Shown here: in pieces, positions 46,903 through 60,800 of the stretch
Numbering within the stretch: position 1 is the stretch's first letter
Layout of the letters: each line of letters starts with the position of its first letter
Source: Diatrype stigma
Taxonomy: Eukaryota; Ascomycota; Sordariomycetes; Xylariales; Diatrypaceae
Direction: 5' to 3'
DNA length: 64,000 bases
Assembly: GCA_022225965.2 (NCBI GenBank)
Contig: JAKJXP020000066.1
Location: forward strand, 124,001-188,000
Made by a program: the position numbers and the translations under genes
Notes under the pieces: generated by a model
What the model was told of the DNA's origin: nothing
The model's database searches: none
What the model saw: the letters and a program-made list of their open reading frames with translations, nothing else

Positions 46903-47790
46903 CTAGCAGTCCGGCTATCCCCTTGCTGCTACTACTATATATACAGGCGGTCCTTCACATTTTTAGCTATACCTATTTCGTGATCAGCGCCCTGTCATTT
47001 GAAGTTTCGCTATCCTAGAGTTTCATGAGGATACAGGTTCGGCCCGGTACACTGATCCCCTTGCGGCAACAATGACCCCGATTCCCATGCAAACTTCTCA
47101 AGGGGGCGCCTAGTAATATGGCGTATCTTACTGCCAACAGGGCATTCGATAGGTGTTTGTCGAACATGCCGAACTGCTCGGTAGTGGCCTGAAAGGTAGC
47201 GTCATCATATGAGCCACGCGCTATCACTCCGCGATCCTACAACGGTAAAATGTACCATCTGAGCATGACCCAGCATACTTACTATACGTAATACTAAAAC
47301 TTGCAGCATGACCCCATCGTAGTCAGCAGCGGTAAGGGTGGAAATTCAATTCCACCCCTGGGTATTAGGTACATGGCCCAAGACGTGCAGACAATCAAGT
47401 AAGAGGTATAGGAGAGAATATAACATGTAATAGTAGATACAGAAGTATATCGAAGACAAGAAACAACACCACCCTCAAACGTGCCTTTGTCTCGATCTAC
47501 CTAGAACAGACTCGCCAAACCCTGGGTTCCAAGTGGATAAGCTCGCGCGACTCTCAAGACAGACCACAATCCATATTATAACACTACCCATACCCCCACC
47601 CCATCTTACTTATGTATTGATACAGGTCCAATGGAGCCAACATTCAGACTTGGCTCACCCACTCCTCACAGTACTGTATGGCTGGGTATAGTTCTAGTCG
47701 GCGAAAATATGTTGAGGGTGCGAAGCCACGGACGGTGGACATGTGGCCTGATACCACGGCCGCCCGCTAGTCGAACGACTCTACTGATAC
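46903..47790. other. intergenic, no gene seen
   Basis: About 900 bp without supported coding sequence, between the dehydrogenase promoter and the 3' end of the kinase gene. Confidence 0.4.
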
Positions 47791-50525
47791 TCAGGTCGGA
47801 GCGCCGAGGACTTGGTTCTGGAACCACGAGTAAATCGTGTTGTCGTCCTGCCCCACGAACCTGTACGGAGTGGCGAGCATGCCTTGGATGTACCCGTGCA
47901 GCCACTCGAGCGTCGGCCGGTCCGTGGGGTTGTGGGCCAGGCACAGGCTCACCACCATCCGGAGGTCCCTGTCGATGTCTTCCCAGTGGCCGTTGAACAG
48001 CGTGCCGCCGTACGTGATGATGTCCGGGTTGCCCGGGAGGATGGGGAACTTGAACCCGCCCGCTACCGGGGGTTGCAGGGGCCAGCGGCGCGTCATGAGG
48101 CAGAACATGACCTGTTTGTATCGGAGCCCGAGAAAAGGAGCGGTGCGGGGTGTGTCAGCCAGGCAAGACCAGATGCAACATGCTCCTATGAGCGAAAGGA
48201 AGGGGTGGGGTCTCTGACGTACCTGTCCTATGCACCAGATGTTCGTGTGTATGCTGTAGTTTCCAGCAACCGGCTCGTTGCAAATGTTCGCACCGTTACG
48301 TTCAGCTGGAAGGAAATCCCACTCGCTGCCAAATTGCTCCTGTAAAGTATGTAAGCTTCAAGGCCAATGCTCCAAGCCACCCCGCCCCCCTTTCCCTCTT
48401 TGCTTGCCCTATCATCATCGATGGGGCTCCCTCCGATGGATACAAGCGGCTAAACAAGCAGGTCAGACTTACCGGCGCGTAAAAGTTCCATTTAGCAAGC
48501 CTACGCCTGTTGAGATAATAACAACTATATGTTCTATTAGCACCCCACTCGTTGGACAGGGACAAGACTTCGTTGGGCCTGGTTGACCACGTCCAGCAGC
48601 CCGCTATTAGGGCAAAGTGACGACTTACTCTCGCTTTTGCGATTTGACCTCCCCTGCTAAGCCGAAGTCGGCGAGCTATAGTTCGCGCGTTGAATCAGTT
48701 GTCTGGGTTGCATAGTTGCACGCTTCCAAAGGTCAATAGACGCCATACCTTAAGTTTCGGGACGACAAGATGCTCGGGAGTTCCATCGATATTATCCACG
48801 AAAACTATAATTGCAAGTTTGTCAGACCCGGTTAGCGACTGTATCGCAAATCGTAGCGTAGCATAGCATGGGGAGTAAAGAAGGTGGCAGGGGATGGAAG
48901 AGACGGAAGAAATATCTCACTGTTCAACGGATCGTAGTCGAAATGGATCATGTTCTTCCACCTCCACTTCTGCTGGTCGGGGGGAATCCTCTCGTCGAGG
49001 TCGCGGTCGTCGAGGCGGCGGTCCGGGTGGAACTTGCGCGGGTAGTACGCCAGGCCGATGCACTGCTTGACGAGGCACATGAAGAAGGACCAGAGGACGC
49101 GGTCGGGGAACTTGGTGTCCTCCTCGTTCACCTTGGCGATCAGGGTCCGCAGGTCCCCGTTCGGGACGTAATCCATCACGATGTAGTCCTTCTGGCTGTC
49201 GGGGACCTCGCCCCCGGCGCCCCGGGGCGGCGGCGGCGGCGGCGGGTTGGGGTTGTAGTCCCAGCGCCGCTTCTTCTCTTCGAGCTCGCGCGGCGTCAGG
49301 TCCTTGCGCAGCTTCCGCTGCTTTCGTGTTGCTGGTCGCACCGGCTGCAATGGGTGGTCACACACAAAGTTAGTCATCCTTGTAGGCGTGCCCATGACTG
49401 ACAAAGGTCAGATAACAACTCTATAGGGACGGACTTACCGGAGTATCCTCATCCCCGCTGCTATCAGTGTATTCGCTCGAATCGTCTTCCCGCCAGGGGA
49501 CAGGAATCCTAGACCTAGGTTTCCTGCCGATTGGATCATGCGGGAGCTCCTGCACCATGTGTGCGGCACGGCTGAATTTCTACACGGGAGCACGGAAGCA
49601 ATTAGCAGATGCACATAGATCCAACTCGCTGAAACATTTTCGTGTGTCTTGTCGTTGACATTCCGACCGACACAACCACCACAAACGAAATCACCACGGG
49701 CATGAAGAAAGGGGGACCAGAAGCAAAACAGCATATTTCGATAACCAAACGAACATACCCTCATGATCCTCTTCTCCTCCCGCAGCCCCGAGCTCCGCCA
49801 GTCGCGCAGCTGGACCTTGACGGCGACGTCGCGGTGGTGGTCGTCGTCGGGGCCCTCGAAGATGCGGAACTTGGCGGCGACGCCGTTGCCGCCGTAGCCC
49901 AGCACGCGCTGGTACTTCCAGCGCTGCTTGTCGGCGGCGCTGCCGCCGCTGCCGCCGGGGGGCGCCGCGCTCGCGCGCCCGGACTCGAAGAAGGTCTTGA
50001 GCTGCTGCAGCCGCGCGTACGCCTGCCGCTCCTGGGCGTTCTTGAGGTTCGCCGGGTTGTACGGAAGGTCCAGCTTGTTCATTCGCTTGCCTCTTGCGAC
50101 TGTTTTGGGGCGAGGGGTGGGTGGGTGGCGCCGATGGTTAGCCAAACTGGTGTGGGAACGAGAAAAGGAGAGAAAAAACAAAAAAGGGGTGAGGGGGGGA
50201 GGGGAGGGGTTGATAGTTCCGCTCCACCTCATCTCAAAAAGGGGAAACATGCAATGTCGCGCAACGGTGAAAAGGGGTGGGGGATGAACATACTGACGCC
50301 CCCAAAAATCGGCAGCATCCAGGCGTTATAGGGGTCGGGGACAGGCAGCCACGGGTTCGGAGTCTCCGATGGGCGGGTCCTCCACGGTATCGGTATCTGC
50401 ATATACCTCAGGGTCTGGCCGGGGCCTAAGTGACCCGGGTTTTTGCGCCAGTGGTCCATTTCCCAGTTTTGCTTCTGCATTTCGGCTAGGTATAGCCTGT
50501 CCTGGGGGTGGTTCGGCAGCGCCAT
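47791..50525 (-). CDS. atypical protein kinase-like protein
   Basis: Nine exons on the minus strand (50525-50294, 50099-49759, 49579-49439, 49344-48921, 48804-48749, 48675-48629, 48506-48473, 48339-48223, 48111-47791) encode 570 residues. All eight introns (94-194 nt) join in phase. An N-terminal extension of about 135 residues precedes the kinase fold. The glycine-rich loop is GYGGNGVA (145-152) and the ATP Lys is in VAVKV (K172). The N-lobe holds an acidic and proline-rich insert of about 80 residues (DDSSEYTDSSGDED, NPNPPPPPPP) before the hinge DYIVMDYVPNGDL. The catalytic loop reads HFDYDPLN (His372, Asp374, Asn379) instead of HRDxKxxN, and DFG is intact (401-403). Subdomain IX reads TNIWCIG, so the usual Asp is Asn458. 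The subdomain XI Arg is present (NPTDRPTLEWL). Similar HFD kinases occur widely in filamentous ascomycetes. Activity is likely but unproven. Confidence 0.86.
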
Positions 50526-51882
50526 TTTGTCGGAATGTCTTGTTGGTGATGATGATGGTAGTGGTGGTGAGGGCTTTCAGTGCGGGTGTGTAGATGTGTA
50601 ATTATGTTGTGCCCGTGTATTCGCTGAGGATTTCGTGATGTTGAGTTGTTGAGTGGCTGAGCGAGGTCTTTCGTACGTCGTCACTGTTGATGGTTAGGTA
50701 TAGTCGTCGAGCCAGCCTTGTTCGTGACGCCCTAAACGCAACAGCATCCGAGTCGTGTATATATCAATGCTACGACTCGATCACAGAAAGACATGGGTTT
50801 CGAGTATCTTGAGTGTATTGCTACGACATAGCTGCACTTCCAATATGATCTGGAGCCATGTCTTGTCCATTGATCAACAAAGGGGGGGTTTCCCAATACC
50901 GTTTCCGTCCAAGTTGACAAAGGCGCCAATTTATGGTATTGATCTGTGCATAGTATGTATTCTTACCGCATTCTTTTGTTACACTCATTCAGAAAGAAGC
51001 TAGCTAGCTTCCTGTAACCCGCGGAGTATTACCACCTGCATTGTGAGCATTTAGTGACACAGAGAGCTCTTGATATGGGTCAAAGTAGCCATCCCTATAA
51101 TGGGCAGCCATATCGTAGAAGCCGTAATATTCACATTGACATATTCCGTATATCATATCGAAATACCCATCCTTATTAGTTCAGCTGTACATATTCCAAT
51201 AACCGCCTTATTTTTATCAGGTATTCATCCTAGCTGCCCGTGAACACCCCCTGAGCATGCATTTAGGGTGTCTTCATGGGCAGATTGATTGTCTTGCTAC
51301 TATATTCACCTACAGATATTAGAGGTAACAAGATACCAAGGCAGAGAAACGACCGCGGCCAAACTATATCTATGGGGACAATGTTTCAAGTTGCTTGTGG
51401 TAGCAGTAGCCCCTATTACCGACGGACCGAGTTCACTCCCTACCGTAATGGAGTATGGGATCAGGGAACATGACATGACAATGAGATGGAACAAAGGCAT
51501 CGAGTAATTTTACATCAGTTATATTGACGCTGCTCTACTGCTAGCTAGTACACAAAGGAACATGAAATTCATTGTAAAGTTTTTGTTTACGTGACCCGAT
51601 GCAGCCAGTCTTGCCCCTTCTAGATGAGAAAGGGTATGTGACATCAATTGACGGCGGGTTCAGCGAATGTTATAAGGAAAAAGCAGGCATATCGATTCGT
51701 CGCTTATTGTCAAAGGAAAGAAAATGTACACGGTGCTCGTGTCTATGGCCAGGGATGACCTGTATTTCGAGGTCATGCCGTCCATCGGCGTCTTTGGGAG
51801 GCGGTCTTTCCACAGAGTTAGACCGCAAGACGAAATACAGAAGACGACTGTATTAGTAAGTAGTTTGTTGGTGCATGGTGTA
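50526..51882. other. intergenic, no gene seen
   Basis: About 1.35 kb containing only short frames without motif or splice support. Confidence 0.4.
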
Positions 51883-53718
51883 TCACATGCCGAGGAGGTT
51901 GACGTCGGGGATGCTCCTCTGCCGCTTGTGGCCCCAATGCTGTTCATTTGTAGCCTTTCGTTTTTGCGACACTCCGGCTAGTGGACTGCTCGCAATGTCG
52001 GACATCTTTCTTTGCTTGCGGAGTGGGGAGATAGGGACGTTGGTAGTAGCAATCCGTCCGTCCTTAATGCCGCGAAGGGTTCCCTCGTAATAGGGGCCAG
52101 AGAAGGCGAGTGAATCACGCGTAGCCTTGCTACGGCTGATGAGTTGATGATTTGCCTGGTCCCGGCGGAAGGCACCCACGATGTCTGTATTGTTGCCAAA
52201 GTGGTCTAGTAGGGATGTCACGTCACTTGATGACGTTGTAGGACGGCCTGTCGTACAGGGCGTATTGAGGATTGGATCATCTGTCGCATCATTGTCTTGA
52301 TCCTGTTCATCATCTGATGAAGGAGCAAAGTCCTCCAGTGTGAGGAAGTCTTCGAGCTTGAGGTTTCGCTCGCCTTCATCTGCTGCTTCTGCTTCGGGGT
52401 CAGAGTGTTCTTCGAACATGTTCCCATCAAAGATGTTATAGTCAGAGGGCAATGAGAAGAAGGCCTCTGCAGGGCCGACTGCTTGGGTGTTCATGAAGTC
52501 GCCAAAGGTGTTGGATGAGACCATGGCACTCATCATCATGTTGCCAGAGTTGACCATGGGGGACGCCTCGGGCACGGGTTGTAGCCACTGCAAGTTGAAT
52601 TGCTCAGGTGAAAGGTCAAGGCCTCTTTTGCCGGACCTATGAGGGGTGAAGATCATCATCTTGCCGGTCCTCGGATTGACAATAGCGACCGGTTTCTTGC
52701 TAGAACCGTCGAGATTGAACCTGCCGACACGGGGTTGACCGCGCTGAGGCTGGATGAGGGTAATGGGCTCCGAGTCAGAAGAGTCGTCCACCTTGTCCCG
52801 CCGCGTCTTACGCCTGGGAGGTCTCTCGGGTGGGTCTTCTTCGTCTGTAGTGTCACCATCGGCTGAACACCGCGGATTAGCTTTGAATATGTATGCTTGA
52901 CTGCTCTACTCACTTATATATCCATCGAGCGATAGATCATCATCGATCTCAGGAGACGGTATTGGAGTGGGCTCGGCAGTCATAAAGAGCTCATGGCCCG
53001 TCATAGGGGTGGCCACAGGTGTGCTATCATCATCTTGCTCCAAAGCCTTGCGGATGAAGGCGTCGATATCATTGGCGGGGTCATCATGGGTATCATCACC
53101 CAACCCTTGGAAGTCCTGCAAGTCCCAAAACCCCGAGTTGGAGGAATTATCATCATCAAAATCATGCTCAATCTCCCGACGAAAGTTGGGGTCAAGTGAA
53201 TTCTGGTCGACAAAAATATCGGGAAAGAACCCGTGATCAATGTCATCGTCCGTCTCAGTCGAATCTCCATCAGAAGACTCGGGAACATCGAAGCGCACAC
53301 GGCGTTCTACAACCGAGTCTTCAGGTCCCGATGCAAAGGGGTCTTCGAGCCCCTGATCCACGGGATGTATCTCATCAGTGTCTGATTGGATACCATCCCA
53401 GCTAGTACTCTCAGCATCGTCATCATCTTCGTCATCTCCGTCTCCGTCGTCTTCGTCTTCGTCTTCGCCGTCACCTTCGTCGTCTTCTTCTACCGGTCGA
53501 GGAGAGCTGCGATCAACATTACGCAACGTATTGGTAAGTATGTGCTCCTCCTCGACCGCATCTACATCCTCCTCGTCCTCATCGGAATCGGTTATGTCTT
53601 CGACAGCAGAGTAACCACCATCGTCAGAGAGGTCAAGGGATGAAGAAGCATTTGAATCTCGGCGCTTTGCGACCTTGACTGGTGTAGCCTGCTGCTTCTT
53701 CCGTACGTTGCGTGACAT
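51883..53718 (-). CDS. conserved acidic, probably nuclear protein of unknown function
   Basis: Two exons (53718-52914 and 52862-51883) encode 594 residues. The 51-nt intron (donor GTGAGT, branch GCTAATC, acceptor TTCAG) joins in phase. The N-terminus is basic (RNVRKKQQ, AKRRDS). A long acidic region follows, dominated by Asp/Glu runs (about 45-120). The second half has the segments VGRFNLDGSSKKPVAIVNP, GKMMIFTPHR, DLSPEQFN, and then SLLDHFGNN...VGAFRRDQANHQLI...DSLAFSGPYYEGTLRGIK. The order of these blocks matches a conserved but uncharacterised family I recognise from other filamentous ascomycetes. Two basic patches near the C-terminus (KRKATNEQHWGHKRQR) look like a bipartite nuclear signal. 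The start chosen is MSRNVRKKQQ. An upstream in-frame extension of 44 codons has no family-like character. A chromatin or transcription role is a guess. Confidence 0.82.
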
Positions 53719-56700
53719 CGTTTGATATATGTGGGTGGATGCCGAATATGCAAGGGGGTGACAAGGGGCCTCAGATTCGGCGTTTGGAGTATGAACACAA
53801 ACGGGGTGGTGTATTATCCCCGATTCCTTGGGATAACACTGTTGCCACAATAGTATTTGTTGTGAAATACCGGTAGAGACTATGTAGGTAAGGCTATTGA
53901 ATCTATGTTCAATATGCCAATTCCAATAATACTTCTAGCAGAAGTCTTCTCTCTATAGTATACGAGTGTTTCTTCCCTCTTCTCTTGTGTATTATAGGAA
54001 GTTAGATGACGATACGGCCAATGGTAGTCGTCAAGGTAGTCGTCAAATAGGGAGGGCAGAGAGAGCAGAGGGCAGGGGCAAGGGACAAGATGTCGCCGGT
54101 CAGTAGAATATCAGTGGTTGCAAAGCCCGTGGTGAAAGGGCCAAATGCGTAGTTTCTCTAGTGTAATTCAGACTTCCGGAGCCCTCTTCCCGGGAAAGGG
54201 CACTAGACAGTGAAAGTCTGTGTAAGAACTTCGTCGAGGTCGGAATGGAATTGAATATCTCGGTGAGCTGACGGACTACGGGACATGCCTGTACCAGAAC
54301 ATGCCCCGTAGTGGGTGTTTACAGCTCAGCGACGGCCGAAGGCATATTCTCGACGGAGGTTCTCATGGTGTCTGACTGGTGATTCTGGAAGGCTGTTGGT
54401 AGTGCGACTTCGTTGTCTGGTTTGGTGGTGGTGAATTGGTACTTGAGGAGGAGAAGGGAGGCAGAAGAGGAGGCCGAAGTCAAGACCCGGGAAAATTTCA
54501 ACTTTTTTTTTTCCTGGTAAAACACCCCCGCCAAACGGTTCTCCCCTTGTTCGCCCAGTCATGTCTGTCCCTCTCCCACTCCCACCGGGCCAGGCTGCAC
54601 TGCGGGCGGGTACTCTGGCACTCCTCGGGCACTCTGGTTCACACGGTAGGCGCTGCGGGCACTGCTGCTACAGCGCTTACTGCACCTAAAGCATAGTGGA
54701 CTTAGGTAGTGGACCTAGCGGACCCTTGGCCTGCAATAGAGTTGGCTAACAACGCTAGCATCTGCTGCACCACCACGAAGTATCTACGTACAGGTGCACT
54801 AATTTAGTGTTGTGGGTCCGGGCTTAAGGTGTGGCTTGTACGAAGTATACAGCAGCCAGGCTGTGATTGGCCTATTGTAACCCCAAACCCTCCTTGCCTT
54901 TTCTGGAAATGCGTCACCGCCTTTTTTCTCAAAGTTCTAGCGCCGAATCCCTACCCGCTATCAGTCCACTCATGCCACTCACTCGGTTGTGAATGGTCAC
55001 TCGAAGCTGTCTATACACCCAGTATATACAGGGCCCCATTTGCATACCACTTGCAGGTGGCCTGGCATGCAGGCGTACAGGCATGTTCACTTCGACCGTC
55101 CACATTCCTCACATATACTATCGTGGTTATTTAGAAAGCATACCTTGTTCAGTTGTTAGTATCGATCCAGTATCCAGCATCCAGCATATCCTAAAGTGCT
55201 TGCATTGTCAATTGTTCCATACTACTAGGTACTATGTACTCGTACTGGGTCTAGGGGAGATAGATATGGGTTTCGCCCCGTTGGAAAAAGTCTATTACGT
55301 GCATGTGGTCCTGATGTTGCAACTTACGATAGTCTGTCCAGTCTGTCTGGTCTAACTGTCTAGTTGCATGTGCAAAGTCGTTAGGGGATCGTTTGAGCTA
55401 CCTAGGTTTGATACGATAGTTAACGCCGACACAGCACTTGATGTACAAACTAGGTAGGTACTTAAGTAGGCAATGGGTTTTTCATCAACCATAAGACAGA
55501 CGACTGTATTTTGTGACGCAAAGGGATGGAGTCATATTTGATCATGCAGGTAGCTCTTAGGCAGTAACACATCAGTAGTTGCCGTCGGCCTCCTGTCCTC
55601 AATGTCCGAGACACAGGACCTAGGTAGCAGCCGAATCAGGCCTCGTAGTTTATGAATATAATACTATATGTCGCCTGTTGGCCTAGTTATCAACTTATCA
55701 ATGGACCTTCGACTTGTTTGCTACACTCTGAAGTCATGCTTAATTGGAGCTGGTAGGTCTATTTTTGTCACCAAGGTGGTTTAATACACTCATTGTCATG
55801 CGATCCAAGTCACCTACTCAGGTTATGTGTTCTCACCTCTGTCGCCCGGTTCCTATACTACACGGAAACGTAGGCAGGTGCTATGTAGGTATACTGAAGG
55901 ATATCGAGTGCTAAGCGAGGACTGTTGTGATTTCGGATTCTTCTCTTTTCCCTTGGAACCCAAGATGGGCAATGTCCAATGGCACGACACGCCTCTTGTT
56001 CGAATTCTCCAATACCCCGCAATGAGTCTATTCATTTAGGTAATCAGATACCAGAGTTCTCCACTAATTGGTAAGGGAACGTTTTAACGTCGAGCCCCAG
56101 GACGGCGATCATCTCGTGGCTCGCGGCTTGTTTGGGCACCTTCTCTATTCTAGTTCCGTCCGCTTCTTCTTTTGGTGGCTATTGGTCACAATTCCCTGAC
56201 GTCGTTCCTCCACTCCGCATGGGTTAGTGCCCCCTATTTTTCTTCCGCTGTCTGGTATGCGGTTATGTGATAACCGCCAAAATCCATTATTACGCGGTAA
56301 GATCTCGATATTCCAGATAAGTCAGAAAAGCCTGTGGTGATCATTGGAGTTTGAGAAAATGACGTGACATGATCAGCACATGGAGACGCAAATACCAACG
56401 TACCTACCCACTGTGGATTAGCAACACACGACCGACGACGCAATTGAGGTTATTGCGAGTCAAATTCTTCGAAGAACCTGTCATCGTAGCATATAGGTGC
56501 ATTTCATATCTACAGTACGGATGCTACCTAATACACAACCTACATGCACGTCTCACGCATTACTTTTGCCGCCGTATGGTTCGCCGCCCCTTTTTGAACT
56601 GTTGCATTTGCTTACCCCAATCTCATGGATGTACACACAAAGCTTCGATTATACTGGGGTAATTGCGAAATACGGTGATATTTTTTTAAAAAGAAAAATC

Positions 56701-57893
56701 ATGAATATACCTGGGAACAGCCGTCAAGAGAATCCGCAACTCGTTGAAATGCATGTCTATTTGTAAGTAAATCGAATTGTGGCGGTCCTCAAAATAGCCT
56801 GTGAAGTAGTAATTATGCCATTGAAAGGCAGGGAGGTGTTCATAGCTAGCAGCTAGGCAAACCCCTGAATAAGTATCTACGGCTTCTAGAGACGAGCTTG
56901 TCATGGTGGTGGCTGGCGTCAGAATGATAGGTCATCTCCATTACTCGCCTGCTGCCAATACAGACAGCCTTGACAGCTTCGGCTATTTGGCCCATGTGTA
57001 TCGAGAATGGCTCGCTGGCTCGGTAGTAGAGCTAGAACAATGCTTGTTTCTTATGAGCTCCTTCTTATTGCTGGTCTAGTAGCTGATCTACTACACAGTC
57101 GATGGGGTGAGCTGCTCAACTTTCAACATGTCTCCATATCTCAATGATCTCAATGATGTGCATCGTATACATCTTGTCATATTCCTCTTGGAATGAAACC
57201 AACATATGGCCTGGAGTTGGTTGCGATTCATCAAACTGGCTAAAAGCATTGGCGGCGTTGTCGAAACGTCCTGCCTGTTGTTGGCGCAAAGTTTCCTGCC
57301 CCGATGGCTCCGATGTGGGGTGCCTGGGCCCTGGGTGGTGCCTTGGCCTGGGTGGTCAAAGTCATTTTCAGATCCCGTCAGATTCGGGAGTGCGGGACAT
57401 CCCTGGATTCCTTGGATCCCTGCCAAGGCTAGAAAGGACCTACCAAATACCCACTTAAAAGTTATTGGAAAGCACCATGGGCAACCGACAACTTTTTTTC
57501 TTATCTGCCATCTTATCTTCTTATCTTATCGGTTGGGGTGACAACACGACTTTATGCAATTCGGCGTTGTTATTCGCAGTTGGTCAGCATCGCAAGTAAA
57601 CAATATCCCTTGATCCACTACCTAGGTATGTATGGCACCGGCCCCAGTGACTTACATACTCATTCTAACGCGTCTAGTGATATTGCATGTATGCACGACA
57701 CACGCGCATATGGAGCACATCCACCCATGATACCTACATACCTACGTGGACATTGGTACAACTTATTCAACACTGTATAACTAACTTTCTGATGATAGTT
57801 GGCAGTTGCAATTCTTTCATACATAACTGCTCGCTGCTACACTAAGTACTGGAGACCGGGACAACTTCACACGGTCATCATTCTACCACCAAT
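53719..57893. other. long intergenic region, no gene seen
   Basis: About 4.2 kb between divergently oriented genes. Many short frames occur on both strands, but none shows recognisable domains or joins through good splice sites. Composition is normal and there is no RIP signature. It may hold long promoters, UTRs or noncoding transcripts. Confidence 0.4.
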
Positions 57894-60800
57894 ATGGAAC
57901 CCTCGTCTAAATCCCACGCGAACCTCTTCCAAGTCTACCTCCGACTACGCCCTCCGCCGACTGGAAGTTCCAATCCCGAGAGATTTCTCCGGGTTGAGGA
58001 CCCAGAAGACGATGAAGGTTCACCGACGCATATCACGTTGAATCCCCCCAACGACCGGAGGAGAGCTATCGAAAAGTTCGCCTTTACACGGGTTTTCGAA
58101 GAGGACGCTACACAACTAGACCTGTTCCAAGGCACCAAGGTGTTGCCTTTGGTCGAGGGCGTTCTTGCAGCTCATGGCGGTGATGGCACAGATGGACTTC
58201 TTGCGACGCTCGGCGTCACGGGGTCTGGGAAGGTATTTCTTCGCGTCTAAGAATTTGGTTGCGATGAGATGAAGAAGCACGGGAGTACTGACCGACGCGA
58301 CAGACCCATACGATACTCGGCTCACGCAGCCAGCGCGGCTTGACTCAACTTGCACTCGATGTGCTATACCGATCCATCAAAAACAACATTGTGGACTGCA
58401 ACACGTCTCCCGCGCTGGAGGCTAGTATACAGGCGTCGGACGCCTCCGAGGCCAACCTTTCCGCGGCATCTGCTTTCCTCGAGACGACGTATAGCGACTT
58501 TTCGGGATCGCGTGGCGGATCCCGAGCAGCAACGCCAATGATTGTACGACCCAAAAATGATTTTGTCCGCCCTTCTCTGTCTGAAATCTACTCCCAACTA
58601 CCGGGGAAGTTCCCGGATAGTCCTGGCAGTGTCCGGCTTGTTCGTCATGAAGACGACTTGTCGAAGATCACTTTGCTGTCGACACCCCCCAATGAACGGC
58701 CAAGGAGCCAGATACTGTCGGCAGCAGCCGGCCGTTCCCGTCAGCCAAAGTTGGCTCGGACCCCGTCGCCCAAGAAGCATTATATGTGTCTCACTTCAGC
58801 TGCACAGAGCAAGAAGACAGTTACTAAGACTCCAACAAAGGGCGAATTCGGATCATCCCAGACACCGCGACGGAACCTGCAGAGGCCGACCGCTTTCCCC
58901 CAGGTGCCCGATATCAGCTCGATCCGGAGCTCCTGCGACCCGTCGGCCGAGTACGCGATCGTTATTTCCATGTACGAGGTGTACAACGACCGGATCTTCG
59001 ACCTCCTGACGCCGCCCGTCAAGTCGAACGCGACGAAGGAATACCGACGACGGCCCCTGCTATTCAAGTCTACCGAACTCTCCCCCGACCGCAAAGTCGT
59101 TGCTGGCCTTCGAAAGATCATATGTAGCAGTCTTAAGGATGCACTACTGGTATTGGAAGCAGGTCTCCACGAAAGACGCGTCGCCGGAACTGGTAGTAAC
59201 AGCGTGTCCTCTCGTAGCCATGGCTTTTTCTGCGTGGAAGTCAAGAAGAGACGCCGAGGTCGTAGCAGTGCGCATTGGGGTGGCACCACTTTGAGCATTG
59301 TTGACTTGGCAGGCAGCGAACGAGCGAGGGACGCCAAGACCCAAGGCGCGACTCTGGCCGAGGCGGGCAAGATCAATGAAAGCTTGATGTATCTTGGCCA
59401 ATGCCTTCAGATGCAGAGCGATGCCAGTAGCATGAGCAAGGTTAGCCAACTCAGTATAGAATATCCGTTCCCTTTCCTCTCTGTGCTAACATGTCGCCCT
59501 CCAGCCAAACCTCGTGCCGTTCCGGCAGTGCAAGCTGACCGAGCTGCTCTTCTCCAACTCGTTCCCTTCAACCTCCCTGACACAAAGCGTCGGGCGGCGG
59601 AACCCCCAGAGGGGCGTCATGATCGTCACGGCAGACCCCTTCGGAGACTTCAACGCGACGTCGCAGATCCTCCGGTATAGCGCGCTCGCCCGCGAGGTCA
59701 CCGTCCCGCGAATTCCCTCCATCACCGCCACCATCCTAGCGGGTGCCCAGGCCAATGCTGCTGCGACTGCCACTGCCGCCGTCGCCTCTTCCTCCTCGAC
59801 GCATTCTTCCCAGCAGTCATCGGAGTTCGGCAGCAGCCCGCCGCTCAGCTCCCCGCTCTCGAACTTCAGCAACAATAACAACCATCAACCGTACTTCCAG
59901 CAGCAGCACCAGCACCAGCACCAGCAGCAATCCGGAAGCATTCGTCACCACCACCCCAACAACAACAATCACAGTCACAGTTCTCATCGCCACCCGTACC
60001 AGCCCCACCACCAGCAGCGCACGTTCTCGCCCGAGACGGCCGACACGGAGCGCGGGACGATGGAGAACGCGGCGCTGGAGATCGCGCGCATGGCGGAGGC
60101 GATCGAGCAGCTGCACGCGGAGCTCGCGCAGGAGACGGCGGAGAGGGTGGCGGCCGAGGCGCACCTGCTGTCGCTGGAGGAGCGCGCGCTCGAGCTCGAG
60201 CAGGACGTGCGCGAGGAGTGCTACGCCGACTTCGAGCGCCGCCTCGCCCTCGAGATGGGCCGCTGGAAGGCCAGCCTCGACATGGAGCTCGACCGCGGCA
60301 CCGAGCACTGGGACCGCAAGGTCGAGCTCATGCAGCAGATGGGGGCGACCGCCACCGTCGTCGTCACCTCGCCTAGTAGCGATGGCGGGGGAGGCGATGA
60401 GAATGGCGGCGGGCTGGGTAGGGGTGTGGGGTCGGGCGTGGATGATGACGATGACGATAAGGAGAACGTTCTGATCGAGAACCTCGAGCAGGAGAACGAG
60501 CGCCTCCGCCGCGAGGTTGCGGTCCTGCGGCGCGAGCTTGCCGGCCGCACGCCCACGAAGCGCGCCCCGCTCCAGGAGAGGGGGGATGTCGTGAGCTCGG
60601 GCGGCGGTGGTGGTGTTGGCAACAACGCCAGATCCGGCTCTAGCATCGGAGCCGCGGACATCGCAGGGCTCGGCAACAGACTCGAAGGCCTACGGGTGAG
60701 CGGCGAAAGCGACAGGCGGGGCGGCGGTAGCGGCAGCGGTCACGGTCACGGTAACGGTAATGGCAATAATGGTAACGGTAATGGTAATGGTAATGTCAAC

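Noticed and set aside
53719..57893. Several 60-120 codon frames in the long intergenic region
   Set aside because: None has a motif, good splice junctions or codon bias like the neighbouring genes. They were checked as possible small secreted proteins and none has a convincing signal peptide with a downstream domain.
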